A model generated the notes under the pieces. The model had not been told where the DNA came from and did no database searches. It worked only from the letters and a program-made list of their open reading frames with translations. A stretch of DNA of 64,000 nt from Sinohyriopsis cumingii (lineage: Eukaryota > Mollusca > Bivalvia > Unionida > Unionidae): NCBI GenBank assembly GCA_028554795.2, contig CM068828.1, positions 7,829,720 through 7,893,719 of the forward strand, read 5' to 3'. Shown one piece after another: positions 38,107-51,334 of the stretch. The position numbers were made by a program, and so were the translations under genes. Every line of letters begins with the position of its first letter. Positions within the stretch are counted from its first letter, which is position 1.

Positions 38107-38706
38107 TTCGCACTGTTCATTGTCAGTTTATTGCATTTTCGCATTTATCTTAATCAATCCCTGACACACATAATCCCTTGCTGGATTCAGTGCACTTGAA
38201 AGGATTGTTATTCGCCATATGAGCTGTATTCTTTATATATATATAGTCCTGAATGTCTCTTACCTTCAAAATACGAGCTGCAAACGTGGCTGATGTAAAT
38301 TTGGAGATGAATTTAAGTGACTCAGTATATGACTCAGTATATCTTGTGTTTTTCCTAAAGGAGTGTTTATTACCCAAGACAGCGTTATGTTTGCATAGAA
38401 GCCCTGACTATTGTGAATCATGTGATCTAAGCTATGTTATTCAGCCAAATGGATATATATCTACATATATGAATAGATAAGTGTGTAGCTAGGCATGTCA
38501 ATAAGTGCGTAGGAATCACGTTGGGTGGGTAACTAGGTGTGGTGGTACATAAGTGACAAGGCATTACGTTAGATGGGTATGTGGTTTGATAGCCAGGAAC
38601 TGGCGGGAAGCAAGAGGGTTGAGAGGTATGCGTGTTGGTTTAATAAGTTAATTAATTACTTATTGGCGTTCGTTCGTCGGAAAGAAAAGATGTGCACACG
38701 AACACA

Positions 38707-38752
<46 letters not shown>

Positions 38753-38895
38753 TGTCTGCAATATCATTATACCCATTCTGACTAAAAATATACATGAATA
38801 TTAATGACGTAAGACCACGCCCAGTAGCCAGTGATTAGCCAGTCAGAGTGTAAAATTTGAAACGCCGATTTAAATCTTAAAAGTTATAAATCGTG
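38107..38895. other. No gene; (TA)n(GA)n at 38708-38751
   Basis: AT-rich sequence without coding features; one composite dinucleotide repeat. Confidence 0.6.
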
Positions 38896-39715
38896 TTTTG
38901 TTTTTATATATTGCATTCCAAACTGGACATATATGTCAAATATACAAGCGTTCACATGTTTAGTGTTTATATTGTGTATTCCGAATTGGACATAGATGTC
39001 AAAGATACAAGGGTTCACTTGTTTAGTATTTATATAGTGTATTCGAAACTGGACATATATGGCAAAGATACAAGCGTTCACATGTTTGGTGCTTATCTAG
39101 TGTTTTCCAGACTGGACATATATGTCAAAGATACAAGGGTTCACATGTTTAGTATTTATATAGCGTATTCGAAACAGGACATATATGGCAAAGATACAAG
39201 CTTTCACATCTTTAGTGTTTATATAGCGTATTCCCAGCTGGGCATATATGGCAAAGATAAAAGCGTTCACATGTTTGGTGTTTATATAGCGTATTCCAAA
39301 CTTGACGTATATGGTAAAGATACAAGCGTGCCGTTCACATGTTTGGTGTTTATATAGTGTATTCGAAACTGGACATGTATGTCAAAGACAGAAGCGTTCA
39401 CATGTTTAGTGTTTATATAGCGTATTCCAAGCTGGACATATATGGCAAAGATACAAGCCTTCACATGTTTGGTGTTTATATAGCGTATTCCAAACTGGAC
39501 ATATATGTCAAATATATAAGCGTTCACATGTTTGGTGTTTATATAGCTTATTCCAAGCTGGACATATATGTCAAAGATACATGCGGTCACATGTTTAGTG
39601 TTTATATAGCGTATTCCAAACTGGACATATATGTCAAAGAAAAAGTGTTCACATGTTTAGTGTTTATAAAGTGTATTTCAATCTAGGCATATATGTCAAA
39701 GATACAAACGTTCCG
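38896..39715. repeat. 63 bp minisatellite, about 13 units
   Basis: Units of 63 bp with ACAAGCGTTCACATGTTT, GTGTTTATATAG and AACTGGACATATATG. As 63 is 21 codons, each strand has open frames that repeat a 21-residue peptide for 100-150 residues. These are not taken as genes because both strands are open and there is no start context or splice signal. Confidence 0.92.
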
Positions 39716-40076
39716 ATATTTCGCTCTCTTACTACTGCTGGGAGAATGTAGGTGTCTGAAGCTTAAGTGTCCTAGTTTTACAATAATTTTTTTTTCTGAT
39801 CAGGAGGTTTAGTGATTACCATGTAGAAAAGTAGTGCACCACAAAGGCGGTATTATGCAATATATCACTATTAAATCTTTCATTCCGTACAAGTAAGGAA
39901 GGGCACAGTTACATTTAGGATACTAATTAGTATTCACTCTGAACTGTCAGTCTTATTCAACCGATGAACGTTGTTTAATGGAGCCACTATGGAGGAAAAA
40001 GAACATCAATGTGCTTCAGTTATTGTCCCCTGTCGACTTGTACAAAACCATATCTTTTTATGGTCCACCATGCCAT

Positions 40077-40160
<84 letters not shown>

Positions 40161-40747
40161 CTTTGTCCGTCCTCCCGTCCGTCCGTCGTTCACATCTAGG
40201 TTAAGCTCTGTGTTTAAGGCAAGATACTGTGGAACCAGTGTTGCTCGAACAAATTTATATTTTACCTTTTACCATATAATTTCAACAGCGAACTTTATTT
40301 GCAAACTTTTCAGCAGAATAGCGTCATCATGTGTCGTTCTTTAAATGAAACATATTTTTGAAGTTTCTTAAATGGAAGTAACTCGCGGAGAGAGAGAGAG
40401 AGGGGACGTTGGACATTATTTGGCAATTTAGAATGTATCTTCTTGTATTTGTACTAATTTTGGCGTAGAATGTACTAAATTCAAATGAGAAATTTCATTT
40501 CTAACCAGGTTTAAAATATTTAAAAAATTTACTTATAGCATTGTTTCCGGATTGCAAACATTAATTCCTTGCACTGCGCTGCGGAAATATATGCATATAA
40601 TATAGTTTGGTCAACTTGCAGTCCTTCGACTTCATTTCCCTTTCTTCATGATCACCTTTGCCGATTATCTTTCCAGAACACGAGTGATATTTATAACCTT
40701 GGTATTCTTTCTTACACAATTTCGAATGTCATTTCTTATATCATCAG
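39716..40747. other. No gene; (AT)n at 40080-40152
   Basis: AT-rich, with a long AT dinucleotide repeat and a short (GA)n at 40388. Confidence 0.6.
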
Positions 40748-41000
40748 AGAGCCTACTTTCTAAATACGTATATTATATGACATTTTTTAGAGTAAGAGCC
40801 TACTTTCTAAATACGTATATTATATAAGATTTCTTTAGAGTAAGAGCCTACTTTCTAAATACGTATATTATATAAGACTTCTTTAGAGTAAGAGCCTGCT
40901 TTCTAAATAAGTATATTATATAGGAGACTTCTTTAGAGTAAGAGCCTACTTTCTAAATACGTATATTATATTATAAGACTTCTTCAGAGTAAAAGCCTAC
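40748..41000. repeat. 48 bp tandem repeat, five units
   Basis: Unit landmarks AGAGCCTACTTTCTAAATAC, GTATATTATATAAG and ACTTCTTTAGAGTA; small indels between units. Confidence 0.9.
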
Positions 41001-41226
41001 TTTATAGAGAAGTTTATAATGGAAATATTTGTAGATTATTAGCGGTGCACTTTTGCTGCAGCCCATAGAATAGAGAACATTAAAAAAAAATAATACATAA
41101 TTCTTCGTTGTGTTTTTTCCGTTCGCACACATTTCTACGTGTTTACGTGTGTGGTGTGCGTGTAAAGATTTTTCAGTGTATACGAATATAATGAGTGCAG
41201 AATTCATCTATTTCTGCCATGAAGAC

Positions 41227-41284
41227 AACATAAATGGAAAAGATTGCGATCGCTAATGTAAATTTCACTTTTTCCATTTATGTT
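41227..41284. repeat. 15 bp inverted repeat, 28-base loop
   Basis: AACATAAATGGAAAA at 41227-41241 and its exact complement at 41270-41284. Confidence 0.8.
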
Positions 41285-41522
41285 ACTGTTCTTGAACTTA
41301 TCAAAAGTACTCACATGCATCTATTAATAACACGTTAGTTCCTATAAAAAGTTATTAATTACCAAAAGGCAATCCCCTACGAAATCTTGATAATTTGGAA
41401 CACATGAACAGAATGAATCGTGAATGAGAAGTGAAAGAGTAGGACAATTGAAAATCATATATTTTTTTTAGTTTAGCAATGAAAAATTTGGATACTAAGC
41501 TATGTTATCCTGGTTCAAGTTT

Positions 41523-41567
41523 TGGGTCGTTCATAATAAAATCAAACTCCGAAGCAAATTTGGATAC
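41523..41567 (+). other. Stray fragment of the ZNFX1-like exon
   Basis: About 45 bp around CATAATAAAATCAAACTCCG and AAGCAAATTTGG is nearly identical to coding sequence at 43631-43675 of the ZNFX1-like gene (two or three differences). It lies 1 kb upstream of the coding start, in what I take to be the 5' UTR intron. Confidence 0.8.
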
Positions 41568-42619
41568 TGTGTATGTCTTAAAGAGTTATTAAAAGCTGGA
41601 GATTTTAGTGATGTACCAGTTGTGCATGGGGAAGTAAATGTCCATTTTTTTGGCCGTTGCTGCTTTTCCAATATGCCATATTTCTCCTGAACTGTGATCG
41701 ACTCCACGACCCACACCCGTTAAAATATTGCTTGCCAAACAATCCACGAATATCCATCGTGACAAACACGAAAGATTGGATGTCTTTCTCTTTTGTTATA
41801 TACTCTTAGTTTCTGAATATTGCGATAAACGAGCAGGAGAGACATATGATTTTTTATGTGACACAGTTTGACCATTTTATAAAGCCATGGATAAAACATC
41901 TCCAATACACGTGGGTAGGATGGAGGAGATCTAACCGTAGGAATTCGCCAAGCTTTGTCCTGGTACAGATTTTACTTCATCGGGATTAGATTTCTCCATC
42001 CTATCTACAAACACGGATTAATTATATTACTTACACATTAGCGCATATGATGGCTTCTCTGATTTCATCTAGTTTCTTGTTTCGTTGTTCTATCACTTCG
42101 ATGAGGTCAACAAAAAAGCCAAACTGTATATTTCGATGAATTGTCTCTGTCTAAATGAACAAAATGCATGCATTCACTAGACCAAAAGGACAGATCACCG
42201 AGTTGACTCAACACTTTAAAATGCAGACTTTTCCTTTGTATGTGAAGCATGAAGAAGACGCAGGCATTATATTTTCCACACCACTGTTGTATTTATAGTC
42301 ACGTTGTAAAAACTAATAAATATTAATTCATAATCTTGAAGGATTCGCTGGCAGACTACTATCCATGGAAAGGTAAGTCATTGTATACTTTTGTATATAA
42401 TCCAAAGTAATTTAAAATCCAGTTCTTTTCTCTGACACTTGTACATGTGAAGTTACCAAACTAGCATGCGCAATTAAATTGCAGAATAATATTTTCGTTT
42501 TTACTAAGTCGAAGTTCATCTTGCTATTAAATTTGGTAGTGGATGGTACGGTGGTAGAACAAGTGCGGCAAAGTTGTCCAAAGAATTAATTAGAAACTCG
42601 TATCTTTTTTAATTTAAAG
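41568..42619. other. No gene; presumed 5' UTR intron end
   Basis: AT-rich. It ends in a T-rich tract and AG at 42618-42619, a splice acceptor just before the start codon. Confidence 0.45.
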
Positions 42620-42622
42620 GAG

Positions 42623-45600
42623 ATGGATGACTCAGAAGACGAGGCGAACGATAGTGGATGTTCAGCACAGTCAGTCTCTGTGTAAGTGTAATTATCACAC
42701 GTTTCGTTCCAGTTGAAGACAACTATATCTTATTTGTTTACGTTTCTTGTCGATTTAAGTTAAAACCGAACATTTTGGGAACTGCAAATAAATCTAAAAT
42801 ATACTATATTATTTGTAATTTATACACGCCTTTGCAAAATGATAACTTAGGTTGAAATAGCTTTTCTGTCATTACTCGTTTGGAATTCGGAGGCTTTCTG
42901 AACAATAATGTATCCACACAGAGCATACAAAACTGGTCTGCTTTCCTTATAACCACGAAAAAGTTTTAAATATTTACCATAATACATAAGTGCTCATTTA
43001 AGATTTTATCACCAGTCTATTAGAGGTCAAAATTTTCGTTGCAGCCAGAGAGCAATTACTGAGCGACCTGGCAGGCATAAGAAGGCTACAAGAAAGAATG
43101 GTTCTTCTACAGCAGCAACTGGGGACGAATTTACAGGGGCAACAGGTACAACTAAAACTAGACCAAGGTCAGATTCTGCTCGGAACTTGTCAGGGATGAG
43201 AAACGGCCATAGAGCAAGAACTGAATCTCCCCATAATGGCGCGCATGCGCGGTCAAAAGTCAGCGCATCAGGAAACATTAGTCATTTGAAAGAGCCAGGG
43301 TCTGCTATTGGAAGAGATAATGACGTTCATTTACGAAAAAGCAAATCTATGTTTTGCGATCGTGCAAATGTGTCAAGTTTTGGAAAAATGCAAGAAAAAT
43401 GTACCCATGAACAATTACACGATGGTAATGAATCATTTCTATTACACACTGATAATTCTACCCGAACTAAAGAATTCCAACGCGGATATCAGACCGACAG
43501 ACAGGCCAGGGGAGGTAAGCGAAGGAAAGGAAAAGAAAACGTGAAAGTATCTGGTAATGGACATACATGCAAATCAAAAGTGGACATGGATGACAGCAGG
43601 AGAAGGGAAGCGCCATCAAAAGATTTATATAGGTCGCCCATAATAAAATCAAACTCCGAAGCAAATTTGGCTACTCAGGAAAGAAAGCAAGAGGAAGGAA
43701 ACGTAAGAAGAAGGAGACGAGGTACAGGAGGAAGAGGACGTCGCTCTAGGCAAATGTCTGGGGGAATTATGACAAACAACTCTGCGATATATGAGAAATC
43801 CCACAAAGATGGGAGGAGTGAAAAACTGATTGATCACAGTGAAAATGACCAAACTACATGGACCGGAGATCCTACCAGAAACATTTGTCATGAAGCTTCT
43901 CGGGAAACTACTAAACCATCCAAAACTAGAAGAAACGCTTCTAAAAGGACGGTAGAAAACCGTAAAGTAACCACAGATTTGGGCTATGAGGACGTCGATG
44001 ACAATTTCTTGACTAAAATAAATGAAAAGGTCAAATCACTTCTCGACGAAAACCCCAGTCAAATGTGCAAAGTGTTATCCAAGGAAAAGACATTGCTGAA
44101 AAAGATAATAAAAATCAGCTGCAACGATCAAGAACTTCTCATAAATGTAATAGCTTTGCTAGAAAAGGCCCTCTCTTCACATTCTGCACAAAATGCCGGT
44201 TACGTTTTGATAATCATTCTAAAGGACACATCTTTTTTCGAGTCAGCTATAGTTCCATTTTTGTCCACATTCCTGGCGAAGGAATTCTTGGATTGGTCCC
44301 AATACGTGCCAGTGTTGAACAAAATCATAAGACTAGCACTCAGTTTCTTTTCTAGAACGCCAACTTCGATGTTTCTGATATTTGGTCTAATAGACATTCT
44401 GCAAAGAATAGCAGAGAATCTTCCACTTAGTGACAACCTCAACAACGCTTTGCAGGAGGTACAAGAAGGTATTGTAGAATTACAGGCAATGAAAGAAAGA
44501 CAGGTCAGCAAAAGAATGACAAAGTCAGTGACTCATAGGCTTCCTCGTGCCTTTCTGCATGAAAATGAAGAACCCCCTGATAACTTTAGAGAGATTGCAA
44601 TGTATCCACAACATGCAGAAATTAAGGCAGACAAGCCACCATTTTTTCGCATGAATAAAGAAACCGGAGGGTACAAAGACCTTGAGCATTATCTCGATGT
44701 TCAATACAGGCTGTTGCGTGAAGACTTCATATGCCCATTGAGAGAAGGTATACGCGAATACAAACAAAACATTCACGTGAAGAAGAAGAAGCTTCAGGAT
44801 TTGCGTCTGTATTACGATGTGAAAATACGGCAGTTAGCACCAGGAAGAGATGGCATATATCATCGAATCGAATTCAACGTTTCGCATCTGAGGCATGTGG
44901 AATGGGCTCATAGCAAGAGATTGTTGTATGGATCTTTCCTTTGTTTATCTTCGGACGACTTTGAGACGATGCTATTTGCAACTGTAGCTGATAGAGATCC
45001 ACGGGAACTCAGACACGGAATCATGTCTGTGTCTTTTCAGACAGATTTTAAAGACGTCATGGAAAAGTCACACGAAACATTTGTGATGGTTGAGTCCATA
45101 GCATTTTTTGAAGCATACAAACACGTGCTATTTGGTTTGCAAAATATCATTAGGCTACCCTTCCAGAAACACTTGGTTAACTGCGAGAAAGATGTTGACC
45201 CACCAATTTACCTTTCTAGAACAGACTCCCCAGTCTATGACCTTCAGCCTTTGCTTGACCGTACGATGACCATTTCAAAGTACCAACCAACTAGACAGCA
45301 AGTATTAGGTAATAAAGCACCTCGAAACGTACACTTGCTGTCTCTTTCAGAATGGCCGTCAGCAGACGATACGGGTCTTGACCGATCACAATATAAGGCT
45401 ATTCAGACAGCTCTCACTCGCAGATTTTCCATTACACAAGGTCCACCTGGCACTGGGAAAACCTATATTGGTCTCCAGATTGTTCGAGTTCTCCTACATA
45501 ACAGGCATGTTTGGGATGAGAATTCTGATGCTCTTTTAGGCACTAGCAGATCCCCGATGCTCATAGTGTGTTATACAAATCATGCACTTGATCAATTTTT

Positions 45601-48600
45601 AGAAGGTATTTCAAAATTTTACATGGGAGACATTGTCCGCGTCGGAGGTCGTAGTTCCAACGAAGCTTTAATAAAACACCATCTTGACACATTTAGAGAG
45701 CGATTCAGAAGGGACCGTCTTATTCCGAGAGAAATAAGAGACAATCGCTTTCAAGCAAGAGAATTACTAAATTTGTATATGACGAAATTGGAAGCAAAAG
45801 CTAAAGCTCTAGAACAAGCCAAACATAGATTTCTTACTGAAGATGAACTCTATCCCTACATGCAAAACCTTTATGACTCTTTGATTTTCGGGTTTGAAGA
45901 AATACTTTGGAGCGATATTTATATGGTTGAAAATGTTGCACAGCACGGAATGAAGTCGTGCATTATTGAAGAATGGCTTGGCTGTGGCCTTCTGCTGCCA
46001 GCAAACGGTGCAAATGTAGATTTGTTTCAGAATATGGATATCTCGGAAGATTATGTAAATGCCACAGCGAAGTATGCTGAAGACAGTGTTGATTGTGTTT
46101 CAGAGGATGTGTACGTCAATGTAGTCGATGTGGGAGATGCTATTGAAGCAGATCGTCTGATGATGGACGATATAGATTTTTCCTTGGTATCGAGGAAGGA
46201 AATAACAGAAGAAACTATCAGAACTGCTTCCGTAGAACCAAATACACAACCTAGAAGAGGTGAAAATGGAAATAGAATGGTAGAGACAGAAGGAGAGCAA
46301 CATCAAAATAGTGTTTGGCAAATATCTAGAGCAGAAAGAAAAAGACGAAATGAGGATTTAAAAGGACAGATACACGCAACAAGGGTAATGAAACAGGAGC
46401 AAGTTGACAATATTGTCAATGTTTGGGAACTAGATTATAAGGATAGATGGTGCCTGTACAGATATTGGAGACAATTTTATCTCAATGCATTGGATGAAGA
46501 TTTTGTCAGGCAAGCAGACTTGTATGAAAATGTTATGGAAGAGTTCAAGGAAGCCAAGATGAGGGAAGACGAGTTTGTCCTACAGCATGCTCAGATCATT
46601 GGTATGACCACAACTTGTGCGGCAAGATATCAGTCAGTTCTTCAGAAAATAGGGCCAAGAATAATTATTGTTGAAGAGGCTGCGGAGGTTTTGGAGAGCC
46701 ACATCATCACGACCCTCAGCGAACACTGTCAACATCTGATTTTGATTGGAGATCACGAACAGCTTCGCCCAAATCCAACAACTTATACTCTAGCTAAGGA
46801 TTACAAGCTTGACATATCTTTGTTTGAGAGGATGGTGAACAATGGAATCCAGTGTGACAGCTTGGAGGAGCAACATCGTATGCGGCCAGAAATATCGATG
46901 CTTCTACGACATATCTATCCAAATCTACGCGATCACGTATCTGTTACAGAGTATGAACACATCAGAGGAGTTGGATCTGACATTTTCTTTATTGACCATA
47001 CTCAAGAAGAATTAGACGACGCGGATCAGAAAAGCCATCTCAATAAGCATGAAGCCAGATATATAGTAGCATTGTGCAAGTATCTGCTGAGACAGGGATA
47101 CTCACCGAATCAAATAACCGTCCTCACAACCTATTCCGGTCAGCTCTTCTGCTTGAGAAACATGATGCCTAAGTCAGATTTCAATGGGGTGAAGGTGACT
47201 GTTGTGGATAATTATCAAGGAGAAGAGAACGACATAATCTTGCTTTCGTTGGTAAGGAGCAATCGTGAAGGAAAAATAGGATTTTTAAAGATTTCCAACA
47301 GAATCTGTGTCGCTCTTTCGAGAGCAAAGAAGGGCTTTTATGTCATTGGAAACTTTAGTTTCCTAGCTAGACATTCAGAGTTATGGAAGAATATTGTCGA
47401 AACGCTCGGAAAAGAGAAGAGATTAGGAGAAGCGTTAACTCTTTACTGTCAAAATCATCCAAATGATGGCTTTGAAGCAGCTGATGCGCATGATTTTGAA
47501 AAATTCGCCCCCGAAGGTGGTTGCAAGAAAGAATGCGGAACTCGGTTAAATTGCGGACATGTTTGCAAAAGGCTATGTCATCCCGACGATAGAGATCACG
47601 AAAAGTACCAGTGTCAAAAGCCTTGTGAGAGACTTTGCGAAAGAGGACACAGCTGCAAGAAGCGATGCTACCAAGATTGTAAATGCATGGTTACAATTGG
47701 TAAAGAAATGCCAGAGTGCGACCATGTGCAACATATTCCGTGCTACTTGAATCCGACCGACTTCAAATGCAAATTCCATGTGTCACGCACTCTTCCAAGT
47801 TGCGGACATACCGTTACTGTAGAATGTGGAGAGGATCCCTTTGGGGTGCAATGTCCGATGCCATGTGAGAAACATTTGAGTTGTGGACACGTATGCCAGA
47901 GAACCTGTAGTGAAAGACACACGCAAATCTGCATTGAGATAGTGGAAGAGATTCTAGAATGTGGCCACAAAATACGTCGTCAGTGTTGTAAGTCAAAGCC
48001 TGAAGTAGTATGTAGAGAAAAGTGCACACGTCAGTTGATATGTGGTCACACATGTCACAAAATGTGCGGGGAGAAACATGACCACAATCAATATTGTAAC
48101 CAGATGGTAACCAAACATGTACCAGGTTGCGGACATGCGGTGCAGACCAGTTGCAACATTCCAGAGTCTAACTTAACCTGCGACAAGAGCATAGAAGTTA
48201 AATTTAATTGTGGACATACATCAAGAGTAAGATGTGGGCAAGAGTCTTCTCAGAAATGTAACTTTATGATTGAAAAGAAATTTGATTGCGGACATAAATA
48301 TGATGTTCCATGCCACAGAGCAGGAATTATTTATTGTCAAGAAAAATGTGACACCCGCCTTGTTTGCGGGCACCAGTGCTCTGGCGATTGTACTGAATGT
48401 TTTAAAGGTAGACTCCATAAACAATGTTCAGTTCCCAACGTTGAAGTCCTCATCTGTGGACATGTCTGCACGGTATTATGCTCTTATTGTCCACCGTGTG
48501 AGAAAAGGTGTGATCAAAAGTGTCCTCATAAAACCTGCACGAAAGGTTGCTCAGAATATTGTGAACCCTGTAGAGAACCATGCACCTGGTCATGTCCACA

Positions 48601-50367
48601 CTTCCAGTGTACGCAAACCTGCAGTGAAGTATGTGACCATCCTCCATGCAACGAGCCTTGCCTAAAAAGTTTGAAATGTGGGCATTCATGTATTGGAATC
48701 TGCGGAGAGCCTTGCCCTACTCTTTGTAGAATATGTGACAAAGACATAGTGACAAAGCGGCGATTTGGGAAAGAAAATAGCCCTAAGTCCAAGTTTGTAC
48801 AGCTTTGTGATTGTGGCGATGTTGTGGAAGTAACAGCAATGGATCGGTGGATGCAACGACAGATTCAGCAGGGAGATTTATCCGAAATTCGATTCCCAGT
48901 TTGCCCGTGCTGCAGAATGATAATTAGAAATAGTGTCAGATATCAAAGAGAACTGAATAAGATCCGCAAAACAATACGAGAAGTAAAATCAAAGTTATAT
49001 AATCCCGAGAAAAGAGATAAGCTTATCAAGGATGAGTTGATTTCTAAGATCAAGATGTTAGAGTCTTTATTCAAGACGAAATCCAGAGTTGGACTTGAAA
49101 CACAGATTAGTGAGGCCTTCATGAAAAGCGTCGACGCATTTAAAGTTTGGATATCAAGACAAAAGTGTTTTTTAACACCACAACATGAACTAGACATAAG
49201 AGATGAACTCAGAAGACTTCAGTTGATGCTGAAATTGATCATACTTAGTCATGAAAGCCTAAAAGGTGACACCCAACTGACACGTGATCAACACGAAGTG
49301 GTTGAATCCGTTCGCACGTTACTTCTTTCTGAAGAAAGGCTTGGGAACAATCGCATGGCGGCCGAAAGTTGCTTTGAAAATATTGCCAGACTGTCAACGT
49401 CTTCTTTATTCGATGAACCCCTGATGATATTCAAAACCATCTTGGATATCAGAAAAGAATGGTCAAGGGGAACATGGATAACGTGTGCGGCAGGTAAAGA
49501 GAATAATACGCATTTATCTAGACTTCCATATCTCTGTCATAATTTCGCAGGCATAAATGTCTCCTTCTTTTCGTTTGTCTCTTGTACGTATGATTGTATC
49601 TGTATTCGAACTTCAGAATATTCCTACCACATTTGATAGCATGAAAATATTTGAGCATTGACAATGGTGTTTTCATGTCTGGTCAGTATTTTTTTAATGT
49701 CAAATCTGTGGAATCTTGAAAGGCTTCTTGCTGTAAACGATGTTGCTTCCAAGATATTTTGTGTGTGGACGATACGCAAGAATGTTAGTAAATATAATTG
49801 ATTGGGAAAAAGTCTTTTCACAGAAACCGATAAATAGATTTTCTTATAAAAAGTGGAGAGGCCGTGACATGTAATTCAGTGCCAAGGACTTTGATATGGT
49901 TTTTAACATTGTTTTAAGCATCTCCTCAGATATTCATAGTGTGTACTGGTCCTAGATAATATGTCCCAGATAATTCGAATATCAGGTCAAGAGCGAACTA
50001 GATAATTATTAGTTAAATGATTGATAGATGGGTGTCTGGAAAGTCTACATTTTGTAATGAATGTCCTTATACTTACATTATCTGAGAGGCTAAGAATTGT
50101 AACCACCACCTGCAGTTACACTTTATGTTTTGTTAGGACTAAGACTTATAGTTGCCTCATTCGACCCGACAAAAATTGGATACTCGATCCCCTTGGACAT
50201 TTTAATGAAGTGTTTCCACGAAACGTTTTTTCTTGACTGTTCCTCGGTTTAGTAATACCTGTAGTAATATATGTTTTAATTTTTCAGGACACGTAGTTCG
50301 CAAAGTTGAACTAATCAATGGCTCCTGCCCGTGTTGTGTACACACAGTAAGAGAAACTGCCGTCTGA
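42623..50367 (+). CDS. ZNFX1: ZNFX1-like NFX1-type zinc-finger RNA helicase (2195 aa)
   Basis: Coding exons 42623-42681, 43045-49493 and 50288-50367 are joined by GTAAGT/GCAG and GTAAAG/TTCAG sites and keep frame exactly. A disordered basic N-terminus is followed by a helical ARM-like region (~residues 330-480). The UPF1-like superfamily 1 helicase has QGPPGTGKT (~817-825), IIIVEEAAE (~1226-1234), GDHEQLRP, EEQHRMRPE, DNYQGEEND (~1410) and ALSRAKKG. About twelve C-G-H NFX1-type zinc modules follow (~1505-1920). The last exon supplies an RZ-type finger, CAAGH then CPCC. ZNFX1 proteins bind double-stranded viral RNA and act in antiviral defence and small-RNA inheritance. The start follows a splice acceptor, so more 5' UTR exons exist upstream. 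Paralogue identity within the family is not settled. Confidence 0.95.
42682..43044 (+). other. Intron 1 of the coding region
   Basis: Donor GTAAGT at 42682, acceptor GTTGCAG ending 43044. The phase-2 junction makes Val at residue 20, and the frame is open on both sides. Confidence 0.85.
49494..50287 (+). other. Intron 2 of the coding region
   Basis: Donor GTAAAG at 49494, acceptor TTTTTCAG ending 50287. Reading through instead would give 46 unrelated residues and lose the CPCC half of the RZ finger. Confidence 0.85.
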
Positions 50368-51330
50368 TTACTTTCCACCGAATGGACCATATGCTGTGGA
50401 AATTTGTCATGACATACGAAAGTTCTAAGCCGTCATATGCAGTCGTGTTGTAATGTGTTAAGGATATTTTGAAGTTACCACTAAAAATACCGTCAATAAG
50501 GAGTATGCAAACGAAAGGCAGTCTTGCCTGAAAGTTTTGAGCGTACCGTAGTGTACTGCACATGTAGTATAATTTGCATTCTAGTTATTTACATTGCAAT
50601 CGCATAAGTTACATCTCTTTCATGTTAATTGAATTTTATCTTGTCTCATAAGTAGCAAATATTGAAAATCGTATCCATTTCCATGCAAATTGAAAGCGAA
50701 TACGAGGCTGAATAGTTTTCAAGCTATAACATTGTTTTTATATCTAGATGACCCTTTGTGGGCATGCGTGAGTGTGGGATATAGCTAGAAAGGATATTGT
50801 TTTAAAATATATTTTTTGTTATATTTGAAAGATCTTTAATAGTTTTCGAGTGTAATATATCAACGGCTAAAAGTACAAATTATCATGAATACCATTTTAG
50901 AGAGTTGAATATTCATGCACTGAATAAAATTATTTTAGTAATGATGTTCTAGAGGGTTTTTAATGGTAATTTTCTTTTATTGAATTGACAGATTTTTCAC
51001 GTTGTATATACCATACTTTTTACGAATATTTTTGCGATTTATTTTAGTGAAGTCATAAGTTTGATGGAATATATTCCAAACGGTCCCTTTTGATTCTAAA
51101 ACTGGAAATATGTTTCAGAGTGAAACGAAAATGAAATTCTTTCTGGTTTTGCATGCCGTGTGATAAATACAAGAATGTTGATTGAATGCAGTGAGTACGG
51201 AACTGTCAAATGTTTTAATTTGTTTATGTAGAAATACTATCAAATTTATCACATGTACTTTGTCTCTGTTTGTCATAATGAAAGTTCATGGAGATCTGAT
51301 GTTTCAAAAATGTTACGAATGATCTACTTA
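50368..51330 (+). other. 3' UTR and spacer of the ZNFX1-like gene
   Basis: AT-rich; a candidate poly(A) signal AATAAA at 50923-50928 lies 556 nt after the stop. No other feature. Confidence 0.5.
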
Positions 51331-51334
51331 AAAA

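Noticed and set aside
40080..40200. Open frames through (AT)n with Tyr-Ile repeats
   Set aside because: Produced by the dinucleotide repeat; several overlapping frames are equally open.
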